Assembly (NCBI GenBank): GCA_034422115.1
Contig: DAOUJW010000005.1
Span: 124,001 to 188,000, forward strand
Direction: 5' to 3'
Length of the DNA stretch: 64,000 nucleotides
Origin: DAOUJW01 sp034422115
Lineage (GTDB): Bacteria; Chloroflexota; Dehalococcoidia; Lucifugimonadales; UBA2985
Part shown: positions 46,853 through 55,660 of the stretch, piece by piece
How positions within the stretch are numbered: the stretch's first letter is position 1
Layout of the letters: each line of letters starts with the position of its first letter
Program-made: the position numbers and the translations under genes
The notes under the pieces: generated by a model
What the model saw: the letters and a program-made list of their open reading frames with translations, nothing else
The model's database searches: none
Told to the model about the DNA's origin: nothing

Positions 46853-47281
46853 CTACGGCTTGTTGGGCAGCAGCACCAGGGCCGTCCCCTGGAGCGCCCG
46901 CTCTCCCCTCTGGTTCTCGATGTACACGTCCATAATGACCCGGCTCTCGTCGCCCTCGGTCTCCGTGTCCGTCACCAGGCCCACGCAGTTGAGGGTGTCT
47001 CCGGGCTGCACGTACCGCCGGAAGTCGCACTCCAGCCGCTTCAGCTTGCCGGCAGACCCCGCCCAATCCGTGATGACCTGGGCCAGCAGCGCCATGCTCA
47101 TGTTGCCCGGCAGAATTACGCCTGAAAAGCCCTCCTTTTGGGCAGCCTCGTCGCTGGTGAAACGGCCCGTCTGCGACCCCCACACCGTGGTGAAGGCGTC
47201 CAGTTGCTCCCGGGTCGGATTCTTGACCACCGGGCCGACCTCGTACCCCGGCTCCACGTCTTCAAAGTACACCTGGCTCAT
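46853..47281 (-). CDS. MaoC-type hotdog subunit, first pair
   Basis: A 142-residue paralogue of the gene at 45896. It has NPTREQLDAFTTVWGSQTGR, GVILPGNMSMALLAQVITDW and the ending RALQGTALVLLPNKP. It overlaps its partner at 47278 by 4 bases. As in the other copy, the canonical catalytic His is not seen. Confidence 0.85.
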   Translation of the reverse strand: MSQVYFEDVEPGYEVGPVVKNPTREQLDAFTTVWGSQTGRFTSDEAAQKEGFSGVILPGNMSMALLAQVITDWAGSAGKLKRLECDFRRYVQPGDTLNCVGLVTDTETEGDESRVIMDVYIENQRGERALQGTALVLLPNKP

Positions 47282-47748
47282 TGGCTCAGGTCCCTTCTAA
47301 CGTTGATGCGGTCCATAACAATGTTCTGCTCCCCGTCCTGGTTGGTGAAGGTGGTCCGCCTGACGGTGAACACCATTGTCCCGGTGCGGCCCGTCTTGGC
47401 GTACACGTCCGCTATCTGGGTCTTGGCGAAGATGGTGTCTCCGGCCTTGATAGGCTCAAAGAACTCAACGTGCTGCCCGCCGTCGAATCCCGACGTGCCG
47501 AAGTTCACCTTGGGGTCGGGGCCCGCCTCAAGGCTGAACATGTTGTAGAAGAGGGGCGGCGCGATGATCACCCCGTAGGGCCCGGCCTTTGCGGCCTCCT
47601 CGTCAAGGTAGAGGGGGTTGGTCTCGCCCAGCGCCTTCGCGTAGGCGATGATCTTCTCCTTGGAGACCTCGATGGTACCCACGTCGTAGTCGACGCCCAG
47701 GACGCTCCGGTCAAAGTCGATGGTGTCAGTCAGGTTCTGTTCCGCCAT
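47278..47748 (-). CDS. MaoC N-terminal-like subunit, first pair
   Basis: A 156-residue paralogue of the gene at 46315. It has YAKALGETNPLYLDEEAAK, GVIIAPPLFYNMFSLEAGPD and HVEFFEPIKAGDTIFAKTQI. It starts the four-gene leftward run of two tandem hydratase pairs, with AAGGAGG before the ATG. Confidence 0.87.
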   Translation of the reverse strand: MAEQNLTDTIDFDRSVLGVDYDVGTIEVSKEKIIAYAKALGETNPLYLDEEAAKAGPYGVIIAPPLFYNMFSLEAGPDPKVNFGTSGFDGGQHVEFFEPIKAGDTIFAKTQIADVYAKTGRTGTMVFTVRRTTFTNQDGEQNIVMDRINVRRDLSQ

Positions 47749-47802
47749 GCAACGCCTCCTTGATGCAGCTAAGGGTCGGTGGCGATTCGGCTCAAATCGC
47801 CA

Positions 47803-48453
47803 CTAGGAAACCTTTGTGTCCTCCAGCAACGCCGGTGAGAAGTCCCCGGTGTGAAGCTGCTCCACAAGCTCTTCAATGCAGGTCACGGGCCTCTCAAAGC
47901 GGGTGATGCACCTGCCGATGGTGCTCACGTAGTGGGAGTCACTGCCGCCAACGCAGTTGAAGCCGTAGGTGTCCGCAAGCTCCCTGGCGAGGGCGTTCTC
48001 CTCCGCGCTGCTCCCGCCGTTCAGTAGCTCAATGGTCTTGAAGTAGTCCACGGAGGCCCCGTTCTGGATGTGCTGCCACAGCCCAATTCGGGGACGGCCG
48101 GGATGCGCGGCGATGGCGTATGCGCCCTCCCTGCGAACGGCCCTCATCACCTCGCTGGCGGGCAGCGTGATGTTCTTGAAGTCGAACTCCTCGGTCAGCC
48201 CCCGGGTAATCCCGTAGGTCAGGACGTGGCCCACGTTGGTCTCTATCTCCGCGCCCTTCATCACCACAACGCCGTACTGCTCGGCAAGGTCTGAGTAGTC
48301 GATCTCAAAGTCGAAGCCCCGGTGCTCAGTGAGAACAATGCCGTCCACCTGGTATCCCTTCCTGCGAATGACGTTTATCCACTTGAGATAGCCTTCCACA
48401 GTGCCGCCGGCGTCGTCGGACTGCTTGGAGTGGACGTGCATGTCTATGTACAC
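47803..48453 (-). CDS. PHP domain phosphoesterase
   Basis: A 216-residue metal-dependent phosphoesterase with the PHP fold. Metal motifs are DMHVHSKQSDD at the N-terminus, LTEHRGFDFEID, KGAEIETN, AAHPGRPRIG and GGSDSHYVSTIG near the end. The frame is open to 48543, but the PHP domain begins at once after GTG 48453, which has GAGGT upstream. The natural substrate is unknown; related proteins act on nucleotides or histidinol phosphate. Confidence 0.87.
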   Translation of the reverse strand: MYIDMHVHSKQSDDAGGTVEGYLKWINVIRRKGYQVDGIVLTEHRGFDFEIDYSDLAEQYGVVVMKGAEIETNVGHVLTYGITRGLTEEFDFKNITLPASEVMRAVRREGAYAIAAHPGRPRIGLWQHIQNGASVDYFKTIELLNGGSSAEENALARELADTYGFNCVGGSDSHYVSTIGRCITRFERPVTCIEELVEQLHTGDFSPALLEDTKVS

Positions 48454-48617
48454 TGCTTCTGGACCTCTACAAATGGATTGGCGCCTGTCGGTCTTACGAC
48501 GGCATACGAGGGCTATTATGCTAATTTCAAGGCCAAATGGCAAGCGCGTTGCGCTCCTACGTCAGAGTGAACCTTTCAGCAGCATTCTGAATGACTTGAA
48601 CGACTTAGGCATAGCAA

Positions 48618-49154
48618 CTAAAACCACCAGATGACCAGGTAGTAGTATACCGTCCACATTGTAGCCAACCCGAATGGAAGAATGTATCCAAATCTCGGCA
48701 CTATCTGGTATGGCAGGAGGTCGCTATACGCTGAGTAGCCGCGAGACTGTGCCTTAAGCCACAACAAAGAGGCAAACCAAGTAACAAAACTGATTCCAAG
48801 TATTGGCAGGACTAATTCTGAATCCAGCGACCGTTCGACTTTAGCAGCAGAAACGAAGGCAGCACCAACCGCGCTGAGGCCCCACACCACATATAGGATG
48901 AGATATGACAAGCCGATCAACGCCCGCGGGACCCTTACATTTAGCATTTGCAACAGGAAGTACAGCCAAGGTAGGAAAAGTAACGCTGAGAACACACCGC
49001 CAATGACCGCACTCCGTTTTGCGTCTAACCCTTTCCTCTTCGCAACAACCCAGCATATGGCAGCAGCCACGGGCGTCCAGAGGACGGAAAACCCAACCAT
49101 TAGAACGGCATGAATTGCCGCAAGAATGACTGCCCAATACAGAACGCCTATCAC
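48618..49154 (-). CDS. Hypothetical membrane protein (paralogue of 61733)
   Basis: A 178-residue protein with about five membrane spans. It shares a recognisable core with the protein at 61733: a small basic loop (VAKRKGLDAKRSAVIGGVFS), then LLFLPWLYFLL, a loop with VRVP, and YLILYVVWGLSAVG. The start is GTG 49154 with no strong ribosome site, so the N-terminus is uncertain. Unknown function. Confidence 0.6.
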   Translation of the reverse strand: MIGVLYWAVILAAIHAVLMVGFSVLWTPVAAAICWVVAKRKGLDAKRSAVIGGVFSALLFLPWLYFLLQMLNVRVPRALIGLSYLILYVVWGLSAVGAAFVSAAKVERSLDSELVLPILGISFVTWFASLLWLKAQSRGYSAYSDLLPYQIVPRFGYILPFGLATMWTVYYYLVIWWF

Positions 49155-49365
49155 AGATGTAAGCCTATTCTGATCGGCGTGTCTGTGTTAGCGTTGTAGA
49201 CAAAGGCACTCACCCCATAGGGTAATCTTTCATAATCATGTCCGGTTCATACCCTCTCAAATTGCGGTATAACCGCCACCGCGAAGTCCCTCCAGTCAAC
49301 CCAATAAACTTCCTGGTATTCTCGGGGTATGTTGGTATTGCCAACGCTGGTCATAATACCACTCA

Positions 49366-49460
49366 TTTCCCGCTCATCCTGAGCCTGTCGAAGGGTGAGC
49401 GGACACACTACGACCGCCATCTTCCCGCTCTGGTTCGACAAGCTCACCATGAGCGGGAAA
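49366..49460. repeat. Palindromic element, CGCTCAT type
   Basis: The left arm 49366-49402 (TTTCCCGCTCATCCTGAGCC onward) and right arm 49424-49460 are near-perfect inverted copies of about 37 bases around a 21-base centre. The same arms recur at 60125-60158 and 60181-60214. A TTGGTATTGCC motif at 49332-49342 lies outside it, as at the other elements. No gene is seen between 49155 and 49470. Confidence 0.75.
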
Positions 49461-49470
49461 ATTGGAGCCG

Positions 49471-50736
49471 CTACCCCCTGCTCCCCCTCGGCCCCGTTTC
49501 CGGCATGAGCCAGCCGCCGATGAACAGCGTGACGGCCATCGGCGAGACTATCATGAGGCCCACAAACAGCGACCCCGTGCTCTCCACTATTACACCCACA
49601 ATCAGCGGGCCAATGGTCGCGCTGATGGGGAACAGGGTGCGGGTCAACCCTATGGCCACGGCCACCTCCCTTGGCGGCAGTCGCATGTCCAGGGGAATGG
49701 TGGCGATGATGGGAGGCACGGCCATCGCGCAGACGCCGCCCACAAAGAGCAGGCCCATCGCCAGGGGCACGGAGTCCGCCAGCAGCAGCAAGACGTAGGA
49801 CACCGGCAACACCAGTCCGGGCGCCCAGATGAACGGCTTTCTTCGCCCCGTCATCTGGGACAGCGGGCCAGCCGCTATCGACCCGAACATGGACCCCAAG
49901 GAGAAGAACCCCATTGTGAGGCCCGCCAGCGTCTTGGATATGCCCAGGGACTCTATGGCGTAGGTGGGGTAGAAGGTGAGGAAGGAGGCGAAGCACACCG
50001 CGACTCCCATCTGGCACCCGGCTATGAGCCACAGCACCTTGTGCCGTCGGAGGACGCCTGCGGGGTTGCCGACCTGGGGCGGCGGGCCTCCCTCCTGCTG
50101 TGTGCGCCGACGCTCCCTTCCGAAGAAGACCCAAACAACCGAGAGGGCGGCCAGGGCAATCGCCACCACCAGGTAGGAGCTCCGCCAGCTTCCCAGCAGT
50201 CCGATGAGCGGCGGCGCGGCAGCGACACCGAGCGTCTGGCCCAGGGAGCGGTTGCCGAAGTCCAGGCTGTTGATCATGGCGTACAGCCGGGGCTGGAACC
50301 ACTGCTGAATGAAGATGACCTGCATCTGAATGCGGCATACGGCCATCAGCACAAAGCCGAACCGGGCCAGTATGAGCACGGCAACCGTGGGCGCCATCGC
50401 CTGGCCCAGGGCCATGGCCGCCATGAGCAGCGCCGCGATGAGCGTCACCAGCCGGGGGTTGTATCGCGTGAGCCAGATGCTTGCGGGCAGCGCCATCACC
50501 CCAAAGCCCAGGAACCCCGCCGCGCCAAGCATCCCCGCCTCCAGCGGCGACACGCCCATGTCCTCCTGCCAGTAGGGGATCAGCACGCCAATGGACGCGA
50601 ACACCATCACGTTCATCATATCCATGCCCCACAGCTGTGCCATCACAACCCAGGAGTAGAAGGGCTGGCGTTGGTCGGAGGAGGTCGGAGGCCCCGCCGT
50701 AGACACGGATTCCTGTGTGTTTCTCTCAGCGCTCAA
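49471..50736 (-). CDS. MFS transporter
   Basis: A 421-residue major facilitator protein with 12 predicted spans in two halves, separated by a cytosolic loop with RERRRTQQEGGPPPQVGNPA. Features such as the start SWVVMAQLWGMDMMNVMVF and GFFSLGSMFGSIAAGPLSQM with the following TGRR (motif A-like) are typical. The substrate is not evident; related proteins carry organic acids or drugs. The start is TTG 50736 with AGG ahead, so the N-terminus is tentative. Confidence 0.87.
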   Translation of the reverse strand: MSAERNTQESVSTAGPPTSSDQRQPFYSWVVMAQLWGMDMMNVMVFASIGVLIPYWQEDMGVSPLEAGMLGAAGFLGFGVMALPASIWLTRYNPRLVTLIAALLMAAMALGQAMAPTVAVLILARFGFVLMAVCRIQMQVIFIQQWFQPRLYAMINSLDFGNRSLGQTLGVAAAPPLIGLLGSWRSSYLVVAIALAALSVVWVFFGRERRRTQQEGGPPPQVGNPAGVLRRHKVLWLIAGCQMGVAVCFASFLTFYPTYAIESLGISKTLAGLTMGFFSLGSMFGSIAAGPLSQMTGRRKPFIWAPGLVLPVSYVLLLLADSVPLAMGLLFVGGVCAMAVPPIIATIPLDMRLPPREVAVAIGLTRTLFPISATIGPLIVGVIVESTGSLFVGLMIVSPMAVTLFIGGWLMPETGPRGSRG

Positions 50737-50888
50737 GTTGCCTGCTTCTGGTTTTCAATGTATTATTTCTAGTGGTCAAATCGACCCGCGCGCGCCGTTT
50801 GCGCGGGTCCGGTTGAGAAGTCCGACATCCATCATACATCCTGTTCCCGCCTTTAGATATAGGGGACGCGGCTGAGGTCTATGCGCTG

Positions 50889-51599
50889 ATGACAGAGGAG
50901 AGAACGCCTGAGAGGGGCATGGTGGTGTTCGCCCACGCCGACGATGCCGACTGGGGCTGCTCCGGGACGGTGGCCCTCTGGTGCAAACAGGGCATGGAGG
51001 TGGTCTACGTGGTTTGCACCGACGGCAGCAAGGGCAGCGACGACCCGGACATGACCTCCGAGCGACTGGCGCAGATCCGCCGCGATGAGCAGATTGCGGC
51101 GGGCGAGGTGCTGGGGCTGAAGGAAGTGGTCTTCCTCGGCTACGAGGACGCAATGCTCCAGCCCACCCTTGAGCTTCGCCGGGACATCACCCGTCAGATT
51201 CGCAGGTTCAGGCCGGATATACTAATCACCACCAGCCCTCTGCGCACCCTGGACAGCATGGAGTACATAGGTCACCCGGACCACTTCGCGGCCGGGGAGG
51301 CCGCGCTGTCGGCGGTGTTCCCCGCGGCCCGGGACAGGCTCACCTTCCCGGAGCTGCTCGCAGAGGGCCTGGAGCCTCACAAGGTCCGGGAGCTTCTGGT
51401 CATGGACCGCAGCGAGCGGGCCACCAGATGGATCGACGTCACGGACACCATAGACATCGCCATAGAGGCGCTGAAGAGGCACGAGAGCCAGGTCTCGCCA
51501 GAGGACGCGGAGCGGTACATGCGCATGTGGCGGGAGGAGAACGGCAAGGCCCAGGGCATGAAGTACGCGGAGGCTTTCCGCTACTTCAAGCTGGACTAG
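50889..51599 (+). CDS. PIG-L family deacetylase
   Basis: A 236-residue zinc-dependent de-N-acetylase of the PIG-L/LmbE fold. The first metal motif AHADDADWGCSGT (usual AHPDDxE, here with Ala and Asp variants) lies near residue 15, and YIGHPDHFAAGEAAL near 125 brings the other His ligand. Such enzymes remove acetyl groups from amino sugars in glycolipids, mycothiol or antibiotics. The cupin gene follows 7 bases downstream. Confidence 0.9.
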   Translation: MTEERTPERGMVVFAHADDADWGCSGTVALWCKQGMEVVYVVCTDGSKGSDDPDMTSERLAQIRRDEQIAAGEVLGLKEVVFLGYEDAMLQPTLELRRDITRQIRRFRPDILITTSPLRTLDSMEYIGHPDHFAAGEAALSAVFPAARDRLTFPELLAEGLEPHKVRELLVMDRSERATRWIDVTDTIDIAIEALKRHESQVSPEDAERYMRMWREENGKAQGMKYAEAFRYFKLD

Positions 51600-51606
51600 G
51601 AGAACA

Positions 51607-52002
51607 ATGGAAGACATCATTCTGGTGAAGCCCGACCAACGGGGCGTCAACACGGCCCAGACGCCCGGCATGGTGCGCCAGGCTGGCGTGGCCGCCGATC
51701 AGTGCGGCAGCAAGGGGCTGTGGATAGGCTTCGTCTCTGCGCCGCCGGGCGCGGGTGGCGCGCACCACCACGGAAGCGCAGAGTCCGGCATATACATTAT
51801 CAAGGGCCAACTGAAGTTCCACTTCGGCGAGGGGCTTGAGAAGTCCCTCATCGCTGAGGCGGGTGACTTCCTGTACGTGCCGCCGGAGACCGTTCACGTT
51901 GAGGAGAACCTGAGCGAGACGGAGCCGGCGGAGCTGATAGTAGCCAGAAACTCCACCGAGTTCCTTGTGGTGAACGTCCCGGACCCCCGCGAGGGCGCGT
52001 AG
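51607..52002 (+). CDS. Cupin domain protein
   Basis: A 131-residue single cupin. The first motif contains GAGGAHHHGSAESGIYIIKG with the metal-ligand His and Glu, and the second PPETVHVEENLSETEPAEL with the last His. It could be an isomerase, dioxygenase or sensor. AGGAG precedes the ATG. It sits between PIG-L and an alpha/beta hydrolase in a rightward run. Confidence 0.88.
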   Translation: MEDIILVKPDQRGVNTAQTPGMVRQAGVAADQCGSKGLWIGFVSAPPGAGGAHHHGSAESGIYIIKGQLKFHFGEGLEKSLIAEAGDFLYVPPETVHVEENLSETEPAELIVARNSTEFLVVNVPDPREGA

Positions 52003-52027
52003 GGAACTCACTGATAGAGAGGTGCAA

Positions 52028-52804
52028 ATGACATCCGGTCCTGAACCCAGAGAGTTGGACGTAATGGCGAAGCACGGCCGCCTGCACTGCATTGTGCACG
52101 GCGAAGGCCCGCCGCTGGTTTTCCTGCACGGCGCGCTTGGCACCGGCCGCGCCCACTTTCGCCACCAGATCAACGAGTTCGCCAACGACTACCAGGTCAT
52201 AGTCCCGGACTTCCTGGGCTACGGCGGGTCGGACCGGCGTCCCTCCTTTGAGGACTTCTACGAGAGGGACGCGGAGGACATTGCGGCCCTTATCCAGAAC
52301 CTGGGGCTGCCTCCCGTCAACCTGTGCGGGTTCAGCGACGGCGCTGTCGTCTCCATGATACTTGCCGGGGACTATCCGGATCACCTGCGCTCCCTGACGC
52401 TCATAGGCGCACAGGCCGTGCTGGACGAGAAAGCGATGGAGGTGACGCGAAAGCTGGCCCCGGCCGACAGCCTCCCGGACGGCCTGCAGCGCGCCCTGGC
52501 CCGCAGCCACGGCTCACCCTACTGGGAGCGGCTGGTGGACGACTACGTCGCCAGCGCAGAGCGCATCTACGAAACCGAGGCCAACCTTGTCGGCGACCGG
52601 CTGGATTCGATCCGCTGCCCAACCCTGATAGTCCAGGGAGAGGATGACGAGTGGGGCGGAGTGGAGCACGCCCTCATGGTCCGGGACTCCATCCAGGGGT
52701 CTGAGCTTGACCTGTTTCCGGGCGTCGGCCACGAGGTGCACCGGGAGGAGCCGCAGACCTTCAACAGCCGTCTGTACGGCTTTCTGTCCTCGTTGCAGGA
52801 GTGA
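52028..52804 (+). CDS. Alpha/beta hydrolase
   Basis: A 258-residue hydrolase with PPLVFLHGALGTGRAHFR (oxyanion loop), VIVPDFLGYGGSDRR, the nucleophile elbow LCGFSDGAVVSM, LIVQGEDDEWGG for the acid and FPGVGHEVHREEP for the His. All three catalytic residues are present. I prefer ATG 52028 to GTG 52022 because GAGG lies at a better distance. It precedes a fused CoA-transferase by 46 bases and may release its acid substrate; inference. Confidence 0.9.
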   Translation: MTSGPEPRELDVMAKHGRLHCIVHGEGPPLVFLHGALGTGRAHFRHQINEFANDYQVIVPDFLGYGGSDRRPSFEDFYERDAEDIAALIQNLGLPPVNLCGFSDGAVVSMILAGDYPDHLRSLTLIGAQAVLDEKAMEVTRKLAPADSLPDGLQRALARSHGSPYWERLVDDYVASAERIYETEANLVGDRLDSIRCPTLIVQGEDDEWGGVEHALMVRDSIQGSELDLFPGVGHEVHREEPQTFNSRLYGFLSSLQE

Positions 52805-52850
52805 GAGACCTGCACTACGAACATAGCCTGAATGAAGAGGGTCTGACCAC

Positions 52851-55268
52851 ATGAACAAACAGCGCACAGTTAGCGAAGCGGAAGTCCCGGTGGAATCGCG
52901 GGCGCTGGCCCACCTGCGGGTGCTGGACCTGACCGGGCCGGGGGCCCAGTACGCCGGGCGGCTGATGGCCGACCTGGGCGCGGACGTAGCGCGCGTGGAG
53001 CCGCCGTCAGGCGACGAGGGCCGACGCCTGGCGCCATTCGCAGGCGGCAGCCCCGACCCGGAGCGCAGCATCACCTACCTCACCTACAACCTCAACAAGC
53101 GGGGAGTCGTCCTTGACCTGGAGAACGCCGCCGACCGGGACCGCTTCCGCTCGCTGGTGGCCGCAGCCGACATCCTGTTGGAGGACGGCGCTTCCTGGGA
53201 CCTGGACGCCCTGGGCCTGGGCTACAACGACCTCAGAGAGGCCAACCCCGGCCTCATCTACACCTCCATCTCGCCCTTCGGGCTGTGGGGGCCGTACAAG
53301 GACTACCAGGGCGGCGAGCTCATCGTTCAGGCGCTTGGCGGGCTGATGTACGGCTACGGAGACCCGGACATGAGGCCGGCCCTTGCGCCCCTGGCCCAGG
53401 GCTACCAGCTTGCCGCCCAGCACGCGGCCATGGCCAGCCTCACGGCGCTCCGGTATCGCAACGAGTCCGGCCGCGGCCAGCGCATAGAGGTGTCGATTCA
53501 GGAGGTCCTCGCCAACATACTGGCCTATCTGGGGCGGTACGCCAACGGCATACAGATCAATCGTCGTGTCGGAGCCACCACAAACCTCGCTCCCACCAAC
53601 ACCTACCCGTGCAGCGACGGGTTTGTGTACATGCAGCCCGGCTACCCGCGCCACGTGGAGTCCCTCTTTGAGTGGATGGACAACGACGCGCTCAAGGACG
53701 ACATCTGGAAGGACCGGGACTTCCGGCGTGAGAACAGCGACGTGCTGTCCGCCCTGGTGTCGGAGTTCTCCGAGGGCTTCGGCAAGATGGAGTTCTACCG
53801 GGAGGCCCAGCGTCGCCACATCCCCGCCTCGCCCCTGATGACCATCAAGGACCTGCTTGAAGACAAGCACCTGCAGGTGCGCGACTACTTCGTGAGCCTG
53901 GAGCACCCCGCCGTGGACGAGTACCGCATACCCGGCGCGCCCTTCCGCATGGGCGAAAGCCCCTGGCGCATTTACCGGCCCGCGCCGCTTCTGGGACAGC
54001 ACACGGAGGACGTGGTCAAGGAGTGGTCCGAGTCGCCCCGCAAGGACGCGCCTTCGGCTGCGCCGTCGTCCGACGAGCCGCCCTTGCCCCTGAAGGGGCT
54101 TCGGATACTGGACTTCAGCCGCGTGTGGGCCGGGCCCTTCATGACCCGCTACCTGGCCGAGCTTGGCGCAGAGGTGTTCAAGGTCGAGTCGCACATGCTG
54201 CCGGACCGCGGCCAGGCGCAGGGGGCCTTCAGCTTCAACTTCGCGGAGATACAGCGCGGCAAGCGCTCCATCACCCTGAACATGGCCGACAAGGAGGGCA
54301 TTGCCCTGGCCGAGAAGCTGATGAAGGAGTGCGACTGCGTGGTGGAGAACTTCCGCTCCGGAGTGCTGGAGGGTTGGGGCATCGGCTACGAGCGCATGAA
54401 GGAGCTAAACCCCCGCATCATCTACCTGAGTATGCCCGGGTTCGGCAACTCCGGGCCCAACGTTGACCAGCTTTCCTACGGCCAGAGCCTGCTGGCCTAC
54501 ACCGGCCTGATGAACCTGTGGGCGCACCCGGAGTCGGACGGCCGCACGCGGCCCAAGGTGCCTCTGCCGGACTTCATCGCCGCGGCCGCCGGGGCCAACG
54601 CCCTGCTCTCGGCGCTGGAGTACCGGGACCGCACGGGCAAGGGGCAGATGATAGAGATGGCCCAGCTGGAGGGGCTGGTGGCGACCATGGGCGTGGCCTT
54701 CGCCGACTACTCCCTCAACGGCCACATCTGGGAGCCAACGGGCAACCGCAACCCCAACGCCGCGCCCCACGACGTCTTCCCCTGCCAGGGGTACGACGCT
54801 TGGTGCGCCATCGCCTGCTACACCGACGCGCACTGGCAAGCGCTTGTGAGCGCGCTTGAGAACTCGGACTGGGCGCAGAACGATAAGTTCGCCACGCTGG
54901 AGGGCCGCCTGGCGAACCTGGATGAGTTGAACGCCCGCATCGGAGAGTGGACCGCGGAGCGCACGCCCCACGAGGCCATGCGCACTCTGCAGAAGGGCGG
55001 CGTGCCCGCAGGCATTGTGGCGAACGCGGAGGACCTGTACTACGACCTCAACCTGCGCGCCCGGGACTACGTCATCACCATAGACCACCGCCCGGCCTTC
55101 GACGTACTGGAGCATCCGGGCGCTACCATACGCCTCTCGGAGACGCCCAGCCGCACGGTCGGGCCGTGCCCGGAGTTGGGCCAGCACAACAAAGACGTAT
55201 TCGGCGGCCTGCTGGGCCTCTCAGACGCAGAAGTGCAACGCCTGGTGGAAGAGAAGGTGCTGTACTAG
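52851..55268 (+). CDS. Fused double family III CoA-transferase (divergent)
   Basis: An 805-residue protein with two CaiB/BaiF domains (about 15-395 and 415-805) and a short Ser/Pro/Ala linker. It is more distant from the other two fused enzymes and lacks the PWNR insertion. The second domain starts LRILDFSRVWAGPFMTRYLA. At the catalytic Asp position the first domain has Tyr185 (QGYQLAAQ), while the second keeps Asp574 (LPDFIAAAAG). GAGGG lies before the ATG. The Asp-only-in-second-half rule seen in the other pairs holds here too. Confidence 0.9.
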   Translation: MNKQRTVSEAEVPVESRALAHLRVLDLTGPGAQYAGRLMADLGADVARVEPPSGDEGRRLAPFAGGSPDPERSITYLTYNLNKRGVVLDLENAADRDRFRSLVAAADILLEDGASWDLDALGLGYNDLREANPGLIYTSISPFGLWGPYKDYQGGELIVQALGGLMYGYGDPDMRPALAPLAQGYQLAAQHAAMASLTALRYRNESGRGQRIEVSIQEVLANILAYLGRYANGIQINRRVGATTNLAPTNTYPCSDGFVYMQPGYPRHVESLFEWMDNDALKDDIWKDRDFRRENSDVLSALVSEFSEGFGKMEFYREAQRRHIPASPLMTIKDLLEDKHLQVRDYFVSLEHPAVDEYRIPGAPFRMGESPWRIYRPAPLLGQHTEDVVKEWSESPRKDAPSAAPSSDEPPLPLKGLRILDFSRVWAGPFMTRYLAELGAEVFKVESHMLPDRGQAQGAFSFNFAEIQRGKRSITLNMADKEGIALAEKLMKECDCVVENFRSGVLEGWGIGYERMKELNPRIIYLSMPGFGNSGPNVDQLSYGQSLLAYTGLMNLWAHPESDGRTRPKVPLPDFIAAAAGANALLSALEYRDRTGKGQMIEMAQLEGLVATMGVAFADYSLNGHIWEPTGNRNPNAAPHDVFPCQGYDAWCAIACYTDAHWQALVSALENSDWAQNDKFATLEGRLANLDELNARIGEWTAERTPHEAMRTLQKGGVPAGIVANAEDLYYDLNLRARDYVITIDHRPAFDVLEHPGATIRLSETPSRTVGPCPELGQHNKDVFGGLLGLSDAEVQRLVEEKVLY

Positions 55269-55291
55269 CATCAGAGAAAGTACCTGCAATC

Positions 55292-55315
55292 CCTTCCCCC
55301 GCTAGCGGGGGAAGG
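55292..55315. terminator. Perfect 24-base palindrome, possible terminator
   Basis: CCTTCCCCCGCT/AGCGGGGGAAGG is a perfect palindrome 23 bases after the CoA-transferase stop codon. The palindrome plus trailing GGTTGG(G)ATGGGGG is shared with 34142-34176. No T-tract follows, so it may be a dispersed repeat acting as a terminator. Confidence 0.5.
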
Positions 55316-55358
55316 TTGGATGGGGGCAGACAAGATTCGGTGATTGGATAGGTTTGAA

Positions 55359-55637
55359 ATGACAGCAGAAGCAAGAGTAGAGATAGAGTACTGCACCCAG
55401 TGCCGGTGGCTGATGCGCGCCGGGTGGACCGCCCAGGAGCTTCTCTCCACCTTTGAGGCGGAGATTGGAGAGATTGCGCTGATACCAAGCTACGGCGGGG
55501 TGTTCGAGGTGCGCGCCAACGGGGAGACGGTCTGGTCGCTCAAGGGAGAGGGTCGCTTCCCGCAGCCCAAGGAGCTCAAGCAGCGCATCCGGGACCGCAT
55601 AGCGCCGGAGAAGGTCCTGGGGCACGCGGACAGGTAG
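55359..55637 (+). CDS. SelT/SelW/SelH (Rdx) family protein, Cys form
   Basis: A 92-residue thioredoxin-like protein. VEIEYCTQCRWLMRAGWTAQ carries the CxxC active site, and in this family the second Cys is often selenocysteine. GGVFEVRANGETVWSLKGEG followed by RFPQPKELKQRIRD is the usual ending. I start at ATG 55359, five codons into the longer frame, with AGG upstream. It probably has a redox role. Confidence 0.88.
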   Translation: MTAEARVEIEYCTQCRWLMRAGWTAQELLSTFEAEIGEIALIPSYGGVFEVRANGETVWSLKGEGRFPQPKELKQRIRDRIAPEKVLGHADR

Positions 55638-55660
55638 AGACAACAGAGACCGTCAGCAGG

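Noticed and set aside
49462..50772. 436-codon plus-strand frame opposite the MFS transporter
   Set aside because: The Arg/His/Gly/Gln-rich product is typical of antisense translation; the minus-strand MFS protein is unmistakable.
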